Positions 1 through 9,711 of a stretch of DNA of 64,000 nucleotides are shown here, one piece after another. The stretch is from the NCBI RefSeq assembly GCF_023159225.1, contig NC_063188.1, forward strand, positions 32,481,979-32,545,978. Reading direction: 5' to 3'. The notes under the pieces are model-generated. The model saw only the letters and a list, made by a program, of their open reading frames with translations. It ran no database searches and was not told the DNA's origin. The DNA comes from Perognathus longimembris pacificus. Lineage: Eukaryota; Chordata; Mammalia; Rodentia; Heteromyidae. A program made the position numbers and the translations under genes. Position 1 is the stretch's first letter; every line of letters begins with the position of its first letter.

Positions 1-354
1 TTCATGGAAAAAAATGAGCAGAAAGTACAGTATTCATGTCTCCCCAAGCCCCACACATGCACATCTTCACTACCAACATTCTACTCCAGAGTGATGTTTT
101 GCTACAAGTGATCACCTTACACTGCACATCATTATCATCCCACGGCCATTGTTTACATTAGAATCCACTCTTGGTGTTATATTAATCTATGGATCTGGAT
201 AAACGAATGGACAGTGACATGTGTCTAACATTGTAATATAAAGAATAGTTTTTTTGTCCTAAATACCCTTCATATTCCCTCTCCTATACATCCTGGTAAC
301 AACTAATCTTTTACCAGGACCATACTCTTACCTGTGTCAGAATGTCATATTTGG

Positions 355-662
355 TACTGTATCTGGTTTTGGTTCCCTGGGTATTGTTTATATCAGAAGT
401 AGGGAAAGGAAGGGGAACATCAAAATGGAAAGACAAAGGATAAAAGACAAGCCAATGCAACAGCAATATTTACAAAACTATATGCTGTAAACCAACTGTA
501 CAACTCAGGGGTGGGGAAGGGAATTGAGGAGGAGGGAAGGCTAGAGAAAAACGAGGGAGGAGGTAATAAGTTTGATAAGAAACGTACTCACTGCCTTGCA
601 TATGAAAATGTAACCCTTCTGTACATCACTTTGACAATAAAAATAAAACAAAATAATAAAAA
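355..662 (+). mobile_element. L1 3' UTR fragment, 5'-truncated, with target duplication
   Basis: This is the 3' tail of a rodent L1: a G-rich/purine tract, then 'tgtacatcactttgacaata' and an A-rich end. It is flanked by perfect 14-bp duplications 'aatgtcatatttgg' at 341-354 and 663-676, which lie inside the older L1M. Confidence 0.85.
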
Positions 663-700
663 AATGTCATATTTGGAATCATACAGTAGGTGACATTTTC

Positions 701-916
701 TTTTCTTTTCTTTTTTTTTTTTTTTGCCAGTCCTGGGCCTTGGACTCAGGGCCTGAGCACTGTCCCTGGCTTCTTTTTGCTCAAGGCTAGCACTCTGCCA
801 CTTGAGCCACAGCACCACTTCTGGCTGTTTTCTATATATGTGGTGCTTGGGAATCGAACCCAGGGCTTCATGTATATGAGGCAAGCACTCTTGCTACTAG
901 GCCATATTCCCAGCCC
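701..916 (-). mobile_element. IDL-Geo SINE
   Basis: Poly-T head, Geo module, ID-like module and terminal 'cccagccc', i.e. a reverse-strand dimeric SINE. Direct repeats 'taggtgacattttc' at 687-700 and 919-932 mark the insertion into L1M. Confidence 0.92.
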
Positions 917-974
917 ATTAGGTGACATTTTCATATTGCCATTTTCCCTTAGTCATCTAAAGTTCTCTTCATGT

Positions 975-1040
975 CTTTTGTTTTGTTTATTTTGTAGTAC
1001 TAGGGGATCTAAAACACTGAACAAGTGCTCTGCCCTCCTT
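975..1040 (-). mobile_element. ID-like SINE fragment
   Basis: Degenerate reverse-strand ID element: 'gtagtactaggggatc' and 'aagtgctctgccctcc' match the B- and A-box ends of the left SINE module. Confidence 0.5.
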
Positions 1041-1255
1041 GTCCTTTCATGAATTGACAACTCATTTATGTTTTGAGGTGAGTAGTATTCACTCTCAGGA
1101 TGTGCCATAATGTATCTTTGCCTACTACAGGATGTGTTTGTTTCCAAGTTTAGCAATCATTAATAAGTTATAAATATCTGTGTGCATGTCTTTGTGTAGA
1201 TATCAATTTTCCATGATTTGAATAAAAGCCAAAGTTCATAATTGTTCAATCTTAA

Positions 1256-1668
1256 TGGCAAGAATATGTTTAGGTTTAGAAGAAAGTGAAAAGTGGCTGT
1301 ACTATTTTTCCTTCCCATAGGCAGTGTAGTCTAATAATCAGGCAATCAAAAACATTTTCATTTTATGCTTAGATTTTTTTATTCTTTGTTAGAATTTATT
1401 TTTGCTTACATTATTCATCTAAGAGCATAACATTTAGTATAGGAAGAAAAACTTTTACCATATCTTAAGCCCATTTTTGACATTCCATTTTTCCACAAGT
1501 GTCACAATGACATGATGCCTGAGCCTACTTTTACAAAAGGCTAGCAGACATTTCCTCATCTCATGTATCCAAGACTAGAGAAGATGGAAGTCCTCTTGAC
1601 AAAGCCACAGGAGATGATGCCCTTGGTATTTTCCATGACGCCTGATACAGGATCATATTCTATTCATT
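1256..1668. other. AT-rich single-copy DNA, no feature seen
   Basis: No repeat, splice-framed open frame or RNA gene was recognised here. Confidence 0.5.
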
Positions 1669-1699
1669 TTTGGATTTTGGTGCTGGGCATGGAATCCAG

Positions 1700-1701
<2 letters not shown>

Positions 1702-1759
<58 letters not shown>
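1702..1759. repeat. (GT)n microsatellite, about 29 units
   Basis: Uninterrupted GT run at the tail of a reverse-strand B1-Geo SINE, so it probably grew from the SINE tail. Confidence 0.98.
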
Positions 1760-1762
<3 letters not shown>

Positions 1763-1988
1763 GGTCCTGAGGTTTGAACTCAAGGCTTGGGCAATGTCCC
1801 TAAGCTTTTTATTTTCTCAAGACTAGGTCTCTACCCCTTGAGCCACAGCTCAATTTCAAGCATTTCTGGTAGTTAATTGGATGATAGTCTCATGAACATT
1901 CCCTGACCAAGCTGGCTTTGAACCACCATTTTCAGATCTCAGCCTCCTGAGTAGCTAGGATTATAGGCATGAGCCATGGATGTCTGGC
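1760..1988 (-). mobile_element. B1-Geo SINE
   Basis: Reverse orientation: the Geo module ('ccttgagccacagc') is followed by a B1/7SL-like module ('gagtagctaggattatagg'). Confidence 0.85.
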
Positions 1989-2049
1989 CAACACAAGGCT
2001 TTTTGCATTCTAAGTAAGTACACTGCCTCTGCAACCACATCCTCAACTT

Positions 2050-2430
2050 TATTCATTATTTTCTCCTGTGTTGTATACTTTTCCCACTAGACATCTTAGC
2101 GTAAAAATTATAGTTGTTTTAAATTCACAGTCTGATAATGCCAATATCCTCGACACAAATGGTTTATTCTAATGATTTTTCTGGGTTGGCAAGTGCATTT
2201 TTTGCCTTTTAGTATGCCTTGTAGCTTTTTCTTTTGAAAGCCATATGGGACATGAACTCTGTTAAATTGCCTTTCATGTGTGTGGCAAGAAGCATTCATT
2301 CTATTGCTCTACGGTTAAGTCTCAGTCATTTTACAGATATCACAGGTGCTTTTCCCCACCTTAGGTGGGGCAGAATAGATATAGTTAGAGCCATTCTGTA
2401 TTTCTCTTCCCCTCAATAAGTTAGACTGAT
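2050..2430 (-). mobile_element. L1M 3' UTR relic
   Basis: Shows the old L1 3' UTR wording on the reverse strand: 'agtctgataatgccaata', 'tgccttttagtatgccttgt' and 'gaaagcc'. Boundaries are approximate and it is non-coding. Confidence 0.5.
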
Positions 2431-2466
2431 AAGACCCTAATATGATGGGCTCTGATAACAGGTTCT

Positions 2467-2909
2467 TTTTTTCTTTTTCAGTCATGGGGCTTGAACTCTG
2501 TCCCTGAGATCTTCAGCTTAAGGCTAGTGCTCTATCACTTTAGCCACAGTGCCACCTCCAGTTTTCTGGTGGTTACTTGGAGATAAGAGTCTCATGGGGC
2601 TGGGGATATGGCCTAGTGGCAAGAGTGCCTGCCTCATATACATGAGGCCCTGGGTTTGATTCCCCAGCACCACATATACAGAAAATGGCCAGAAGTGGCG
2701 CTGTGGCTCAAGTGGCAGAGTGCTAGCCTTGGGCAAAAAGAAGCCAGGGACAGTGCTCAGGCCCTGAGTCCAAGCCCCCGGACTGGCAAAAAAAAAAAAA
2801 AAAAAGAGTCTCATGGACTCTCCTGCCGGGCTGGCTTTGAACTGCAGTCCTCCCATCTTAGCCTCCTGAGTAGCTAGGATTATAGACATGAGCCACCGGC
2901 ATCTGGCTT
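2467..2909 (-). mobile_element. B1-Geo SINE split by an IDL-Geo SINE
   Basis: The reverse-strand B1-Geo is interrupted after 'agataagagtctcatg' and resumes with 'agagtctcatggac' beyond the inserted IDL-Geo at 2596-2803. The repeated 'aagagtctcatg' is the target duplication. Confidence 0.9.
2596..2803 (+). mobile_element. IDL-Geo SINE nested in B1-Geo
   Basis: Complete forward copy: ID-like A box 'tggcctagtggcaagagtg', B box 'gggtttgattcc', Geo module 'tggctcaagtggcagagtgc', then poly(A). Confidence 0.95.
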
Positions 2910-2958
2910 AACAGGTTCTTTTGAGAACAGGCCTACTGAAAAACAGAATTCTGTTTTT

Positions 2959-4368
2959 TTTTTCAAATTTTTATTATCAAACTGATGTACAGAGAGGTTA
3001 CAGTTTCATACGTTAGGCATTGGATACATTTCTTGTACTGTTTGTTACCTTGTCCCTCATGCCCCCCTCCCTCCCCCCCTTTCCCTCCCCCCCCCAGGTG
3101 TTCAGTTCACTTACACCAAACAGTTTTGCAAGTATTGCTTTTGTAGTTATTTCTCCTTTTTTACCCTGTGTCTCTCAAATTTGGTATTCCCTTTGAATTT
3201 CCTACTTCCAATACCAGTAAACACGGTTTCCAATATACTCAGATAAGATTACAGAGATAGTGTAGGTACAACCACAGGAAGGTGATACAAGAACATCATC
3301 AATAATAGAAACTACACATACACATAGGACGTTGAAAGTAGTTACAACTGTGATATACCAATTGTTTCCATAACATGGAGTTCATTTCACTTAGCATCAT
3401 CTTATGTGTTCCTAAGGGTATAGCTATTGGGCCTTGTGATGCTCTGCTATGGCTTGCCTAAACCTGTACTAATTATTCCCAATAAGGGAGACCATAGAGT
3501 CCATGTTTCTTTGGGTCTGGCTCACTTCACTTGGTATAACTTTTTCCAAGTCCTTCCATTTCCTTACAAATGGAACAATGTCATTCTTTCTGATAGAGGC
3601 ATAAAATTCCATTGTGTATATGTACCACATTTTCCTGATCCATTCATCTATGGAGGGGCATCTGGGTTGGTTCCAGATTCTCGCTATGACAAATGGTGCT
3701 GCGATGAACATTGTTATGCTGGTGGCATTACTGTGATTTTGTTTGTGGGCTTTTGGATAGATACCCAACAGTGGGGCTGCTGGGTCATAGGGGAGTTCTA
3801 TATTGAGCCTTCTGAGGAATCTCCATACTGCTTGCCAGAGTGGCTGAACCAGTTTACATTCCCACCAACAATGAAGTAGGGTTCCCTTTTGGCCACATCC
3901 CCTCCAACAATTGTTATTATTAGTTTTCTTGATATATGACATTCTTGCTGGGGTGAGATGGAATCTCAATGTTGTTTTGATTTGCATTTCCTTTATGGCC
4001 AGTCATGTAGAGCATTTTTTCATATGCCTATTGGCCATTCTCATTTCCTCATCAGAGAAGTTTCTTTGTAAGTCTTTAGCCCATTGATGAGGGGGCTATT
4101 GGTTCTTTGCGGTTTTGTTTTGGAAGAAGGTAATTTTTTTAGTTCTGCATATATTTTAGAGATGAGGCCTTTGTCTGTTGAATGTCCTGTAAAGATCTTC
4201 TCCCAGTCTGTGGGCTTTCTGTTTATCTTGAGAGCTATGTCCTGCGGCCCCACAGCAGACAGAGGAGCCACAGTTCCTGAGACTGCTCACCTCCCCATCT
4301 ACAGAGGACGCCCAAGGCCTGCCTGCAAGCTGTGCGAACCTCAGAGACCCACGATTGCTTCTGCATGG
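2959..4368 (-). mobile_element. L1 retrotransposon, internally deleted, with 15-bp target duplications
   Basis: The poly-T head and L1 3' UTR (to about 3420), ORF2 C-terminal region (about 3440-4241) and a GC-rich block (4242-4368) all lie between perfect duplications 'cagaattctgttttt' at 2944-2958 and 4369-4383. The GC-rich block is unlike ORF2 and resembles an L1 5' UTR in base composition. It joins the ORF2 body at an AG|G, as a splice would leave. The whole unit therefore entered as one molecule lacking most of L1. Confidence 0.85.
3469..4241 (-). pseudogene. L1 ORF2 C-terminal remnant
   Basis: The reverse strand encodes the C-terminal part of L1 ORF2: residues 'KINRKPTDWEKIF', '[15 protein letters not shown]', '[13 protein letters not shown]', '[13 protein letters not shown]'. 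This is the cysteine-containing C-terminal region downstream of the reverse transcriptase. Endonuclease and RT domains are absent, and the frame is split between a block at 4041-4271 and one at 3469-3987. It cannot make an active protein. Confidence 0.9.
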
Positions 4369-4383
4369 CAGAATTCTGTTTTT

Positions 4384-4560
4384 AAATGTTTACTTTTTCC
4401 TTCTACCTTTTAGAAGCTCCAGGAGATTTTTTCCTTTCATCTTCACTGGAAGAATATAACTCTAGGAGTAAAATCCCATAGAGAAGTACATAGCTTAAAG
4501 ATTTGTGAGTTATAGGCAACTCATCAATTACAGGTTGGACTTTTTTTTTATCATATATTG

Positions 4561-4603
<43 letters not shown>

Positions 4604-4750
4604 CACACTCTCAGTTGTGTTTCTAGGTATCTACCTATCTCTCTAGTTTGGGAGACAGTAGTTTCTCTTGTGACTTTACTTCTCTAACACATATAAGAAG
4701 AATTGTTGATTTTTCAATTTGTTGAACTTTTTATTATTACAAAGACTGAA
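4384..4750. other. AT-rich DNA around the TC tract, nothing recognised
   Basis: Apart from the TC microsatellite, no repeat or gene signal was seen. Confidence 0.4.
4564..4593. repeat. (TC)n microsatellite
   Basis: TC run of about 15 units, followed by an imperfect pyrimidine tract. Confidence 0.95.
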
Positions 4751-4960
4751 TGGTACTGGGCACTGGTGGATCACTCCTATAACCCTACTTGGAAGGTTAA
4801 GATCTGGACAATAGAGTTTCAAAGCCAACTCTGAGCAGAAAAGTTCTCAAGACGAGCACAGATATGAGAAGGAAAGTCAAATAAGTTCAATCCCTGGGAC
4901 TAGCACATACAAAGGCATGTGCACACATGCACACATTTACACACACACACACACACAGGC
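4751..4960 (+). mobile_element. Diverged B1-type SINE with (AC)n tail
   Basis: Forward B1-like order: 'actggtggatcactcctata', 'aaggttaagatctgg', then a weak second module and an AC run at 4939-4958. Confidence 0.6.
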
Positions 4961-5408
4961 TATTGAGTGGCAACTTCTTAATTTCTTACAGGAAAGCAGA
5001 AATATCTGTAGTTTTGTGATGACACGAATATAGATTTTTATCTCTGTAATTCTGAGATTAAAAATCAGAACAAAGAAAGACTTTATGTAAGGAATGAAAT
5101 ATTTGCAGGCTTCAAAGATAAACACTTCATTGTGTATTAAGTGTGCAATTGATCAAATCGCTATTATTCTCCCCAAAGTTGTAGTTTTCCGTAAGAAAAG
5201 AATATTAACTTCCATTAAGAGTGTAATTATGCTTTTCTTCCAGAAGACAGAAACTATATTCTGTGCCTTTCTTTTTGCGAATTTTACTCTGTTCATTTTT
5301 TTTCTAATGAGAGAAAAACACAGTTGACAGAGTCCTCTACATATGAAAGAGTAAATGGAGAATCTACTAGTATACTTCAATCTTGTCTACAGTGGTATGT
5401 ATTTTTTA
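4961..5408. other. Single-copy AT-rich DNA, nothing recognised
   Basis: Both strands contain short open frames of about 75 codons (5094-5380), but they overlap each other on opposite strands. They have no family likeness and no splice framing, so I treat them as chance. Confidence 0.4.
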
Positions 5409-6646
5409 AATCTAGCTATTGAGCTACTGTGATGTTCTGCAAGGACTATCCTAGACATTTACTAATTATGACCAATAAGGGAAACCATAGAGTCTATGCT
5501 TCTTTGAGTTTAGCTCATTTCACTTAATATGTTTTCCAAGTCTTTCCATTTCCTTGCGAATTGGCAATGTCATTCTCTCTAATGGAAGCATAGCATTCCA
5601 TTTTGTATACGTACCACATTTTCTTGATCCATTCATCTACTGAGTGGCATCTGGGTTGCTTTCATATTTTAGCGATTGGTAAATTGTGCTGCGATGAGAA
5701 TAGTTGTGCTAGTGGCTTTAGTGTTGTCCTGCTGGTAATCCTTTGGGTAAATGCCCAAAAGCAGGGTTGCTGGGTCATATGGGAGCTCTATGTTTAGTCT
5801 TTTGAGGAACCTCCACACTGCTTTCCAGAGTGGTTGAACAAGTTTATACTCCTACCAACAGGGTAGCAGGGCTCCCTTTTGACCACATCCCTGCCAGCCT
5901 CTGTTGTTATTAGGTTTCTTAATAATGGACGTTCTTACTGGGGTGAGTTGGAATCTCAATATTGTTTTCATTTGCATTTCTTTGTGGCCAGTGATGTAGA
6001 ACAAATCTTCATGTGCCTCTTGGCCTTTCTCATTTCCTCTTCAGAGAAGTCTCTCTGTCTTTAGCATATTTACTAAAAAGGCAGTTGTGTCTTTGAGGTT
6101 TTCTTTTGGGAGAACTTAATTTTTTGAGTTCTAAATGTATTTTAGATATGAGGCCCTTGTCTGTTGTATGGCCGGTGAAGATCTTCCAATCTAGGGCTTT
6201 CTATTTATCTTGCTAGCTATGTCATTTTCTGTGCAGAAGCTCTGCAGTTTGATGCAATCCCATTTGTCCAATCTTCCTTTGATTCGTTGTGTTTCTGGGG
6301 CTCTTTTGTCTTTCTTCCCCATGGTTTTACCCCTGATGTCACCGTAACTGATTTCTGTACCCTAGGTATTGTATGCACGTTTATCAGAACTAGGGAAGGG
6401 AAGGGAAACATCAAAATGATGAAACAAAGGGTAAAAGGAGAACCAATGCAACAGCAATACTTACAAGACAATATTCTATAAACCAACTGTACAACTTGGG
6501 GGGGGCGTGTATTGGGGGAGGGGAAAGTGGGAGAAAAATGAGGGAGAAGGTAACAAGTTTGATAAGAAATGTACTCACTGCCTTACATATGAAACCATAA
6601 CCCCTCTGCATGTCACTTTGAAAATTAATTAATAAAAATGTAGCTA
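5409..6646. mobile_element. L1 with 5' inversion (twin priming)
   Basis: Bases 5409 to about 6340 read as L1 ORF2/3' sequence on the reverse strand. About 6342-6640 reads as an L1 3' UTR and tail on the forward strand ('actcactgccttacatatga', then A-rich). This head-to-head layout is the usual product of twin-primed reverse transcription. Flanks 'aatctagctat' and 'aatgtagctac' may be the diverged duplication. Confidence 0.75.
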
Positions 6647-6689
6647 CTCTTTTTGTGGTCTTTCTTGGTTTACATCTCTAAAGCTATTC

Positions 6690-7075
6690 TTAGTTGCAGC
6701 CTGTATCTCCCAAACTGCCTCCTCTTTCTTCTGCAATGTTTATGTTCTGGTCCTGTCAGGCTAACTTCTGTATTATTCTCAAGGATCTAGTTATCATTCC
6801 CACTGTTCTTGCTCATATTGTCTCTTCTTACAAGGAAGTGGTCCTCTGGCCTCCTAAAAATCCAGACTTCTCCATGGAAACTTTCCACTATGCTTTTACC
6901 CTTTTTCTGATGCCTTTAGTCTGCTTCACAACAGTGAGCCTGCTTGTTTTGTTAACTTCCTCAGTTTTTTGTGTTCAAGTCTTGTCTTCTCAATAAGATA
7001 ATATGTCTCTTTCATATGCCCCAAAGCATCTACTATAGTCAAAGGCACATGGCAGTTTCTGCATACAGAAGACAG
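6690..7075 (+). mobile_element. Possible L2-type LINE relic
   Basis: Pyrimidine-rich sequence ending in 'catctactatagtcaaaggc' resembles a diverged L2 3' region (the usual 'agcacctagcacagtgcctgg' position). The match is by eye only. The 100-codon open frame at 6694-6996 falls inside it and is not a gene I recognise. Confidence 0.3.
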
Positions 7076-7381
7076 GCTTGATTGTTGCACGTCATATTTG
7101 AGTGTTTATTTCAATGAATGTCTGAAATTCAATAGCTTTGGGGAAATTCTCAAACCTTTGCTTCACTCTGACTTCACAGCATTTCCTTAGGGAAGAGAGG
7201 CTGTTTATACTTACCCAATTTGTACTTGCTGTGTAGAAACTGTTGGAATGTGTGTCAGATCTAGAATAATTCCATTTACCTTCATCCAAATGAGTTCTTT
7301 TTTTGGTAATTTTTGCTTATCATTTGGTTTTAAGAATTTCTTAAAGGCAATCTGATATATTTATAAAAGAAACTCAAGTGT

Positions 7382-7490
7382 GTTTAGGGTGTAACTTATT
7401 GGTAGAGTATTTACCTAACACAGGTTCTGAGTTTGACTCTCAGCATGCAAAAGAGAATGAGAGAGACAGAGAAACCTGAAGTATAAGTCT
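7382..7490 (+). mobile_element. ID-like SINE fragment
   Basis: 'ttggtagagtatttaccta' and 'gttctgagtttgactctcag' correspond to degenerate A and B boxes of an ID element, followed by a purine-rich tail. Confidence 0.6.
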
Positions 7491-7549
7491 GATAACTTTT
7501 ACCTTTATGTTGCTTCAACACAATTTCTGATTATTTAAATCTCCTGAGG

Positions 7550-7788
7550 TATTTTTTGTGTGCCAGTTCTGGAGCTTGAACTTGGGGCCTGTGTGTTATC
7601 CCTGAGTGATTTTGCTCAAAGCTAGTGTTCTACCACTTGGGCCACAGCTCCACTTCCAGGTTTTTGGTGGTTAACTGGAGAAAACAGTCTCATGGACTTT
7701 CCTGCCTGGGTTGGCTTTGAACTTCAACCCTCAGAACTCAGCCTACTGTGTAGCTAGGATTACAGATGTGAGGTGCCCAGTGCCTGGC
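7550..7788 (-). mobile_element. B1-Geo SINE
   Basis: Reverse copy: Geo module to about 7660, then 'ggttaactggag', and B1 end 'tgtgtagctaggattacag'. Confidence 0.88.
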
Positions 7789-7801
7789 TGACATTGATCT
7801 T

Positions 7802-8014
7802 CTTTCTTTTTTTAATTTTTTTTGGCCAGTCCTGGGGCATGAACTCAGGGCCTGAGCACTGTCCCTGGCTTCTTTTTGCTCAAGGCTAGCACTCTGTCAA
7901 CTTGAGCCACAGTGCCACTTCTGGCCTTTTCTATGTATGTGGTGCTGAGGAATCAATCCTTGGGCTTCATGTATATAAGGCAAGCACTCTTGCCGCTAGG
8001 CCATTTCCCAACCC
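7802..8014 (-). mobile_element. IDL-Geo SINE
   Basis: Reverse dimeric copy with perfect duplications 'tgacattgatctt' at 7789-7801 and 8015-8027, abutting the older B1-Geo. Confidence 0.93.
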
Positions 8015-8027
8015 TGACATTGATCTT

Positions 8028-8992
8028 ATAATTGAGTTTTTTTCTAAGACTTGACATTCATGTTCCGTTACCTATACCATGAAAATTTTAGGGTACTATA
8101 TTGAATATCCATAATACACACTGGTATATATCTTACTAGTATTCAAATCCATTTTATGGGATCTTTGCACATCATGTTGTTGATACTTTCTATGGTACAC
8201 ACTTATACTATAAGATCATGTGACTCTCATGAATTACACTCCTCTTGGTTTATCAGCTCTGGCTGCCATGAATAAAAATTAACTTACCACATAACTTTAC
8301 TTCACCCCTCAGTAATAGAGGGGAGTGGTCCAAATACCAACATCTACACTATAACTGACCATATTATTAAATGGAACGTTTATGAATATTTAAATTGACA
8401 GGGAACAAAACATGGCTACAGAGGAATTTGTGTTGTTAAACCATTTGTTGATTGGTGATATTATCTAGAAGACTTGATGTTCACTAAATTTTATCTGCAT
8501 TTGCTATAATGAAAAAAATTGTGAATACTTATTTTTCCATATTAAGCAAACTGTTAAAAAATGAGACAAATGGAAAATAATGACTTGCCAAAGTCTGGAT
8601 CTTCAACAAAGTAATGGTCTGAAGAGATGAACTCAGAAAAAGAAATACTGGACATTGAAAGAAGCAAATTGCTTCTTGCAAATGTTTGTAAAATGATACT
8701 TAGATCCTACTAAGGAAACAAATATAAGAGCTAGATGAATTTTCTGAAAGAAAATGGTCCTTGTTGATTTAGGACACATCTGAGCAACACTGGAATTTAC
8801 AGAAGATCAAAGATACAAACAGATAATGTTAGGTAAGATGGCTTGAAAGACTAGTCTTAGGAACTATAGGGCTCACTTATTTCTTGCAGTGAGTGAGGAC
8901 TCAGGCACAGAGCAGTAGTCTTATAGGAAAAAGAAACTCTTCTGAAGTTGCAGTACTTATTAGAACTAAGGCCTAGAAAATAATAAATCAGG
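8028..8992. other. About 960 bp of single-copy AT-rich DNA
   Basis: No repeat family, long open frame or splice-framed block was recognised on either strand. Confidence 0.5.
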
Positions 8993-9026
<34 letters not shown>

Positions 9027-9096
9027 CAGGTTGGGAATCAAACTCAAGGCCTTGTACTTGCTAAGCAAGTATTGTATTGCAGTTTCACTCCCAGCT
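8993..9096 (-). mobile_element. ID-like SINE with (TTG)n head
   Basis: A (TTG)11 run at 8993-9026 precedes a reverse ID element ('gggaatcaaactcaaggcct' to 'tttcactcccagc'). The microsatellite sits where the A-rich tail would be. Confidence 0.75.
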
Positions 9097-9277
9097 CAAC
9101 AAGAAATATATAATGGAAATATCCCAGACTCTTTTAACTGGTGTGATGAGATCACATTAATGATAGTAACAAGCTCCCACTTGTTCACAAAGGAAATGAA
9201 CCCCCTTCCAAAGACTCTGCAATTATTTCAGGCCATCCTTGGCTGAGTGACTTCCCCATCCATATGTGTTGGTAAGA

Positions 9278-9440
9278 AAACCAACTGAACAACTCATGGG
9301 GGGAGAGGAAAAGGGGGAGGAAGAGGGGGAATGAGGGAGGAGGTAACAAATAATACAAGAAATGTACCCATGGCCTTATGTATGAAACTGTAACCCCTCT
9401 GTACATCACTTTGACAATAAATAATTATTTTTAAAAAGAA
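9278..9440 (+). mobile_element. L1 3' UTR fragment
   Basis: Forward L1 tail: 'accaactgaacaactcatgg', polypurine tract, 'tgtacatcactttgacaata', A-rich end. Confidence 0.85.
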
Positions 9441-9704
9441 ATATACATAAAAAGAAATATACATAAAAAAGAAGCTCATGCACATTATCACTGACTCTGC
9501 TACTCATGCCTTTTGAAGAATACCCTTGACACTTCAGAAAGATTAAACCTTAAATGTTACTGACAACACTTCTCTTTCCTTCTTACTGCTATCTTTCATT
9601 TCTTCAGGTCTATTTTTCATATCTGGTCAAAGTATTTTGTACATTCATAGTTTGCTGTAGGAGAAAAGTAGAAATTAGCATATAAGGCTGAACAACCATT
9701 AGTT
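9441..9704. other. AT-rich DNA, nothing recognised
   Basis: A short 18-base tandem copy ('aaagaaatatacataaaa') lies at 9436-9473 at the end of the L1 tail; otherwise no signal. Confidence 0.4.
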
Positions 9705-9711
9705 AAGATTA

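Larger units (their letters stand above)
95..1255 (-). mobile_element. Ancient L1M LINE fragment (reverse), split by younger insertions
   Basis: Reads on the reverse strand like the 3' part of an old mammalian L1 (L1MA/L1MB type): phrases such as 'caaccactgatc'-like, 'gaatgtcatat', 'ggaatcatacagta' and 'catgtctttt' appear in the expected order. It is split by a young L1 3' end (355-662), an IDL-Geo SINE (701-916) and an ID-like scrap (975-1040). It is too diverged to code. The first ~95 bases show nothing recognisable. Confidence 0.65.
1669..2048 (-). mobile_element. ID-like SINE split by a B1-Geo SINE
   Basis: The ID end 'ggtgctgggcatggaatcc' (1679-1697) and the ID start 'aagtacactgcctctgc' (about 2015-2031) flank a B1-Geo element at 1702-1988, so the ID copy is older than the B1-Geo copy. 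Confidence 0.6.

Noticed and set aside
588..1052. Paired open frames such as those at 588-884 and 690-1052
   Set aside because: They are translations of the IDL-Geo SINE (recurring 'ALLPLGHIPSP' and 'WLKWQSASLEQKEARDSAQALSP') seen at many sites in the window.
2596..2803. tRNA genes suggested by A- and B-box motifs in many SINEs
   Set aside because: They lack an anticodon arm and acceptor-stem pairing; they are tRNA-derived SINE promoters.
3427..3879. 150-codon forward frame
   Set aside because: Antisense shadow of the L1 ORF2 C-terminal sequence on the reverse strand.
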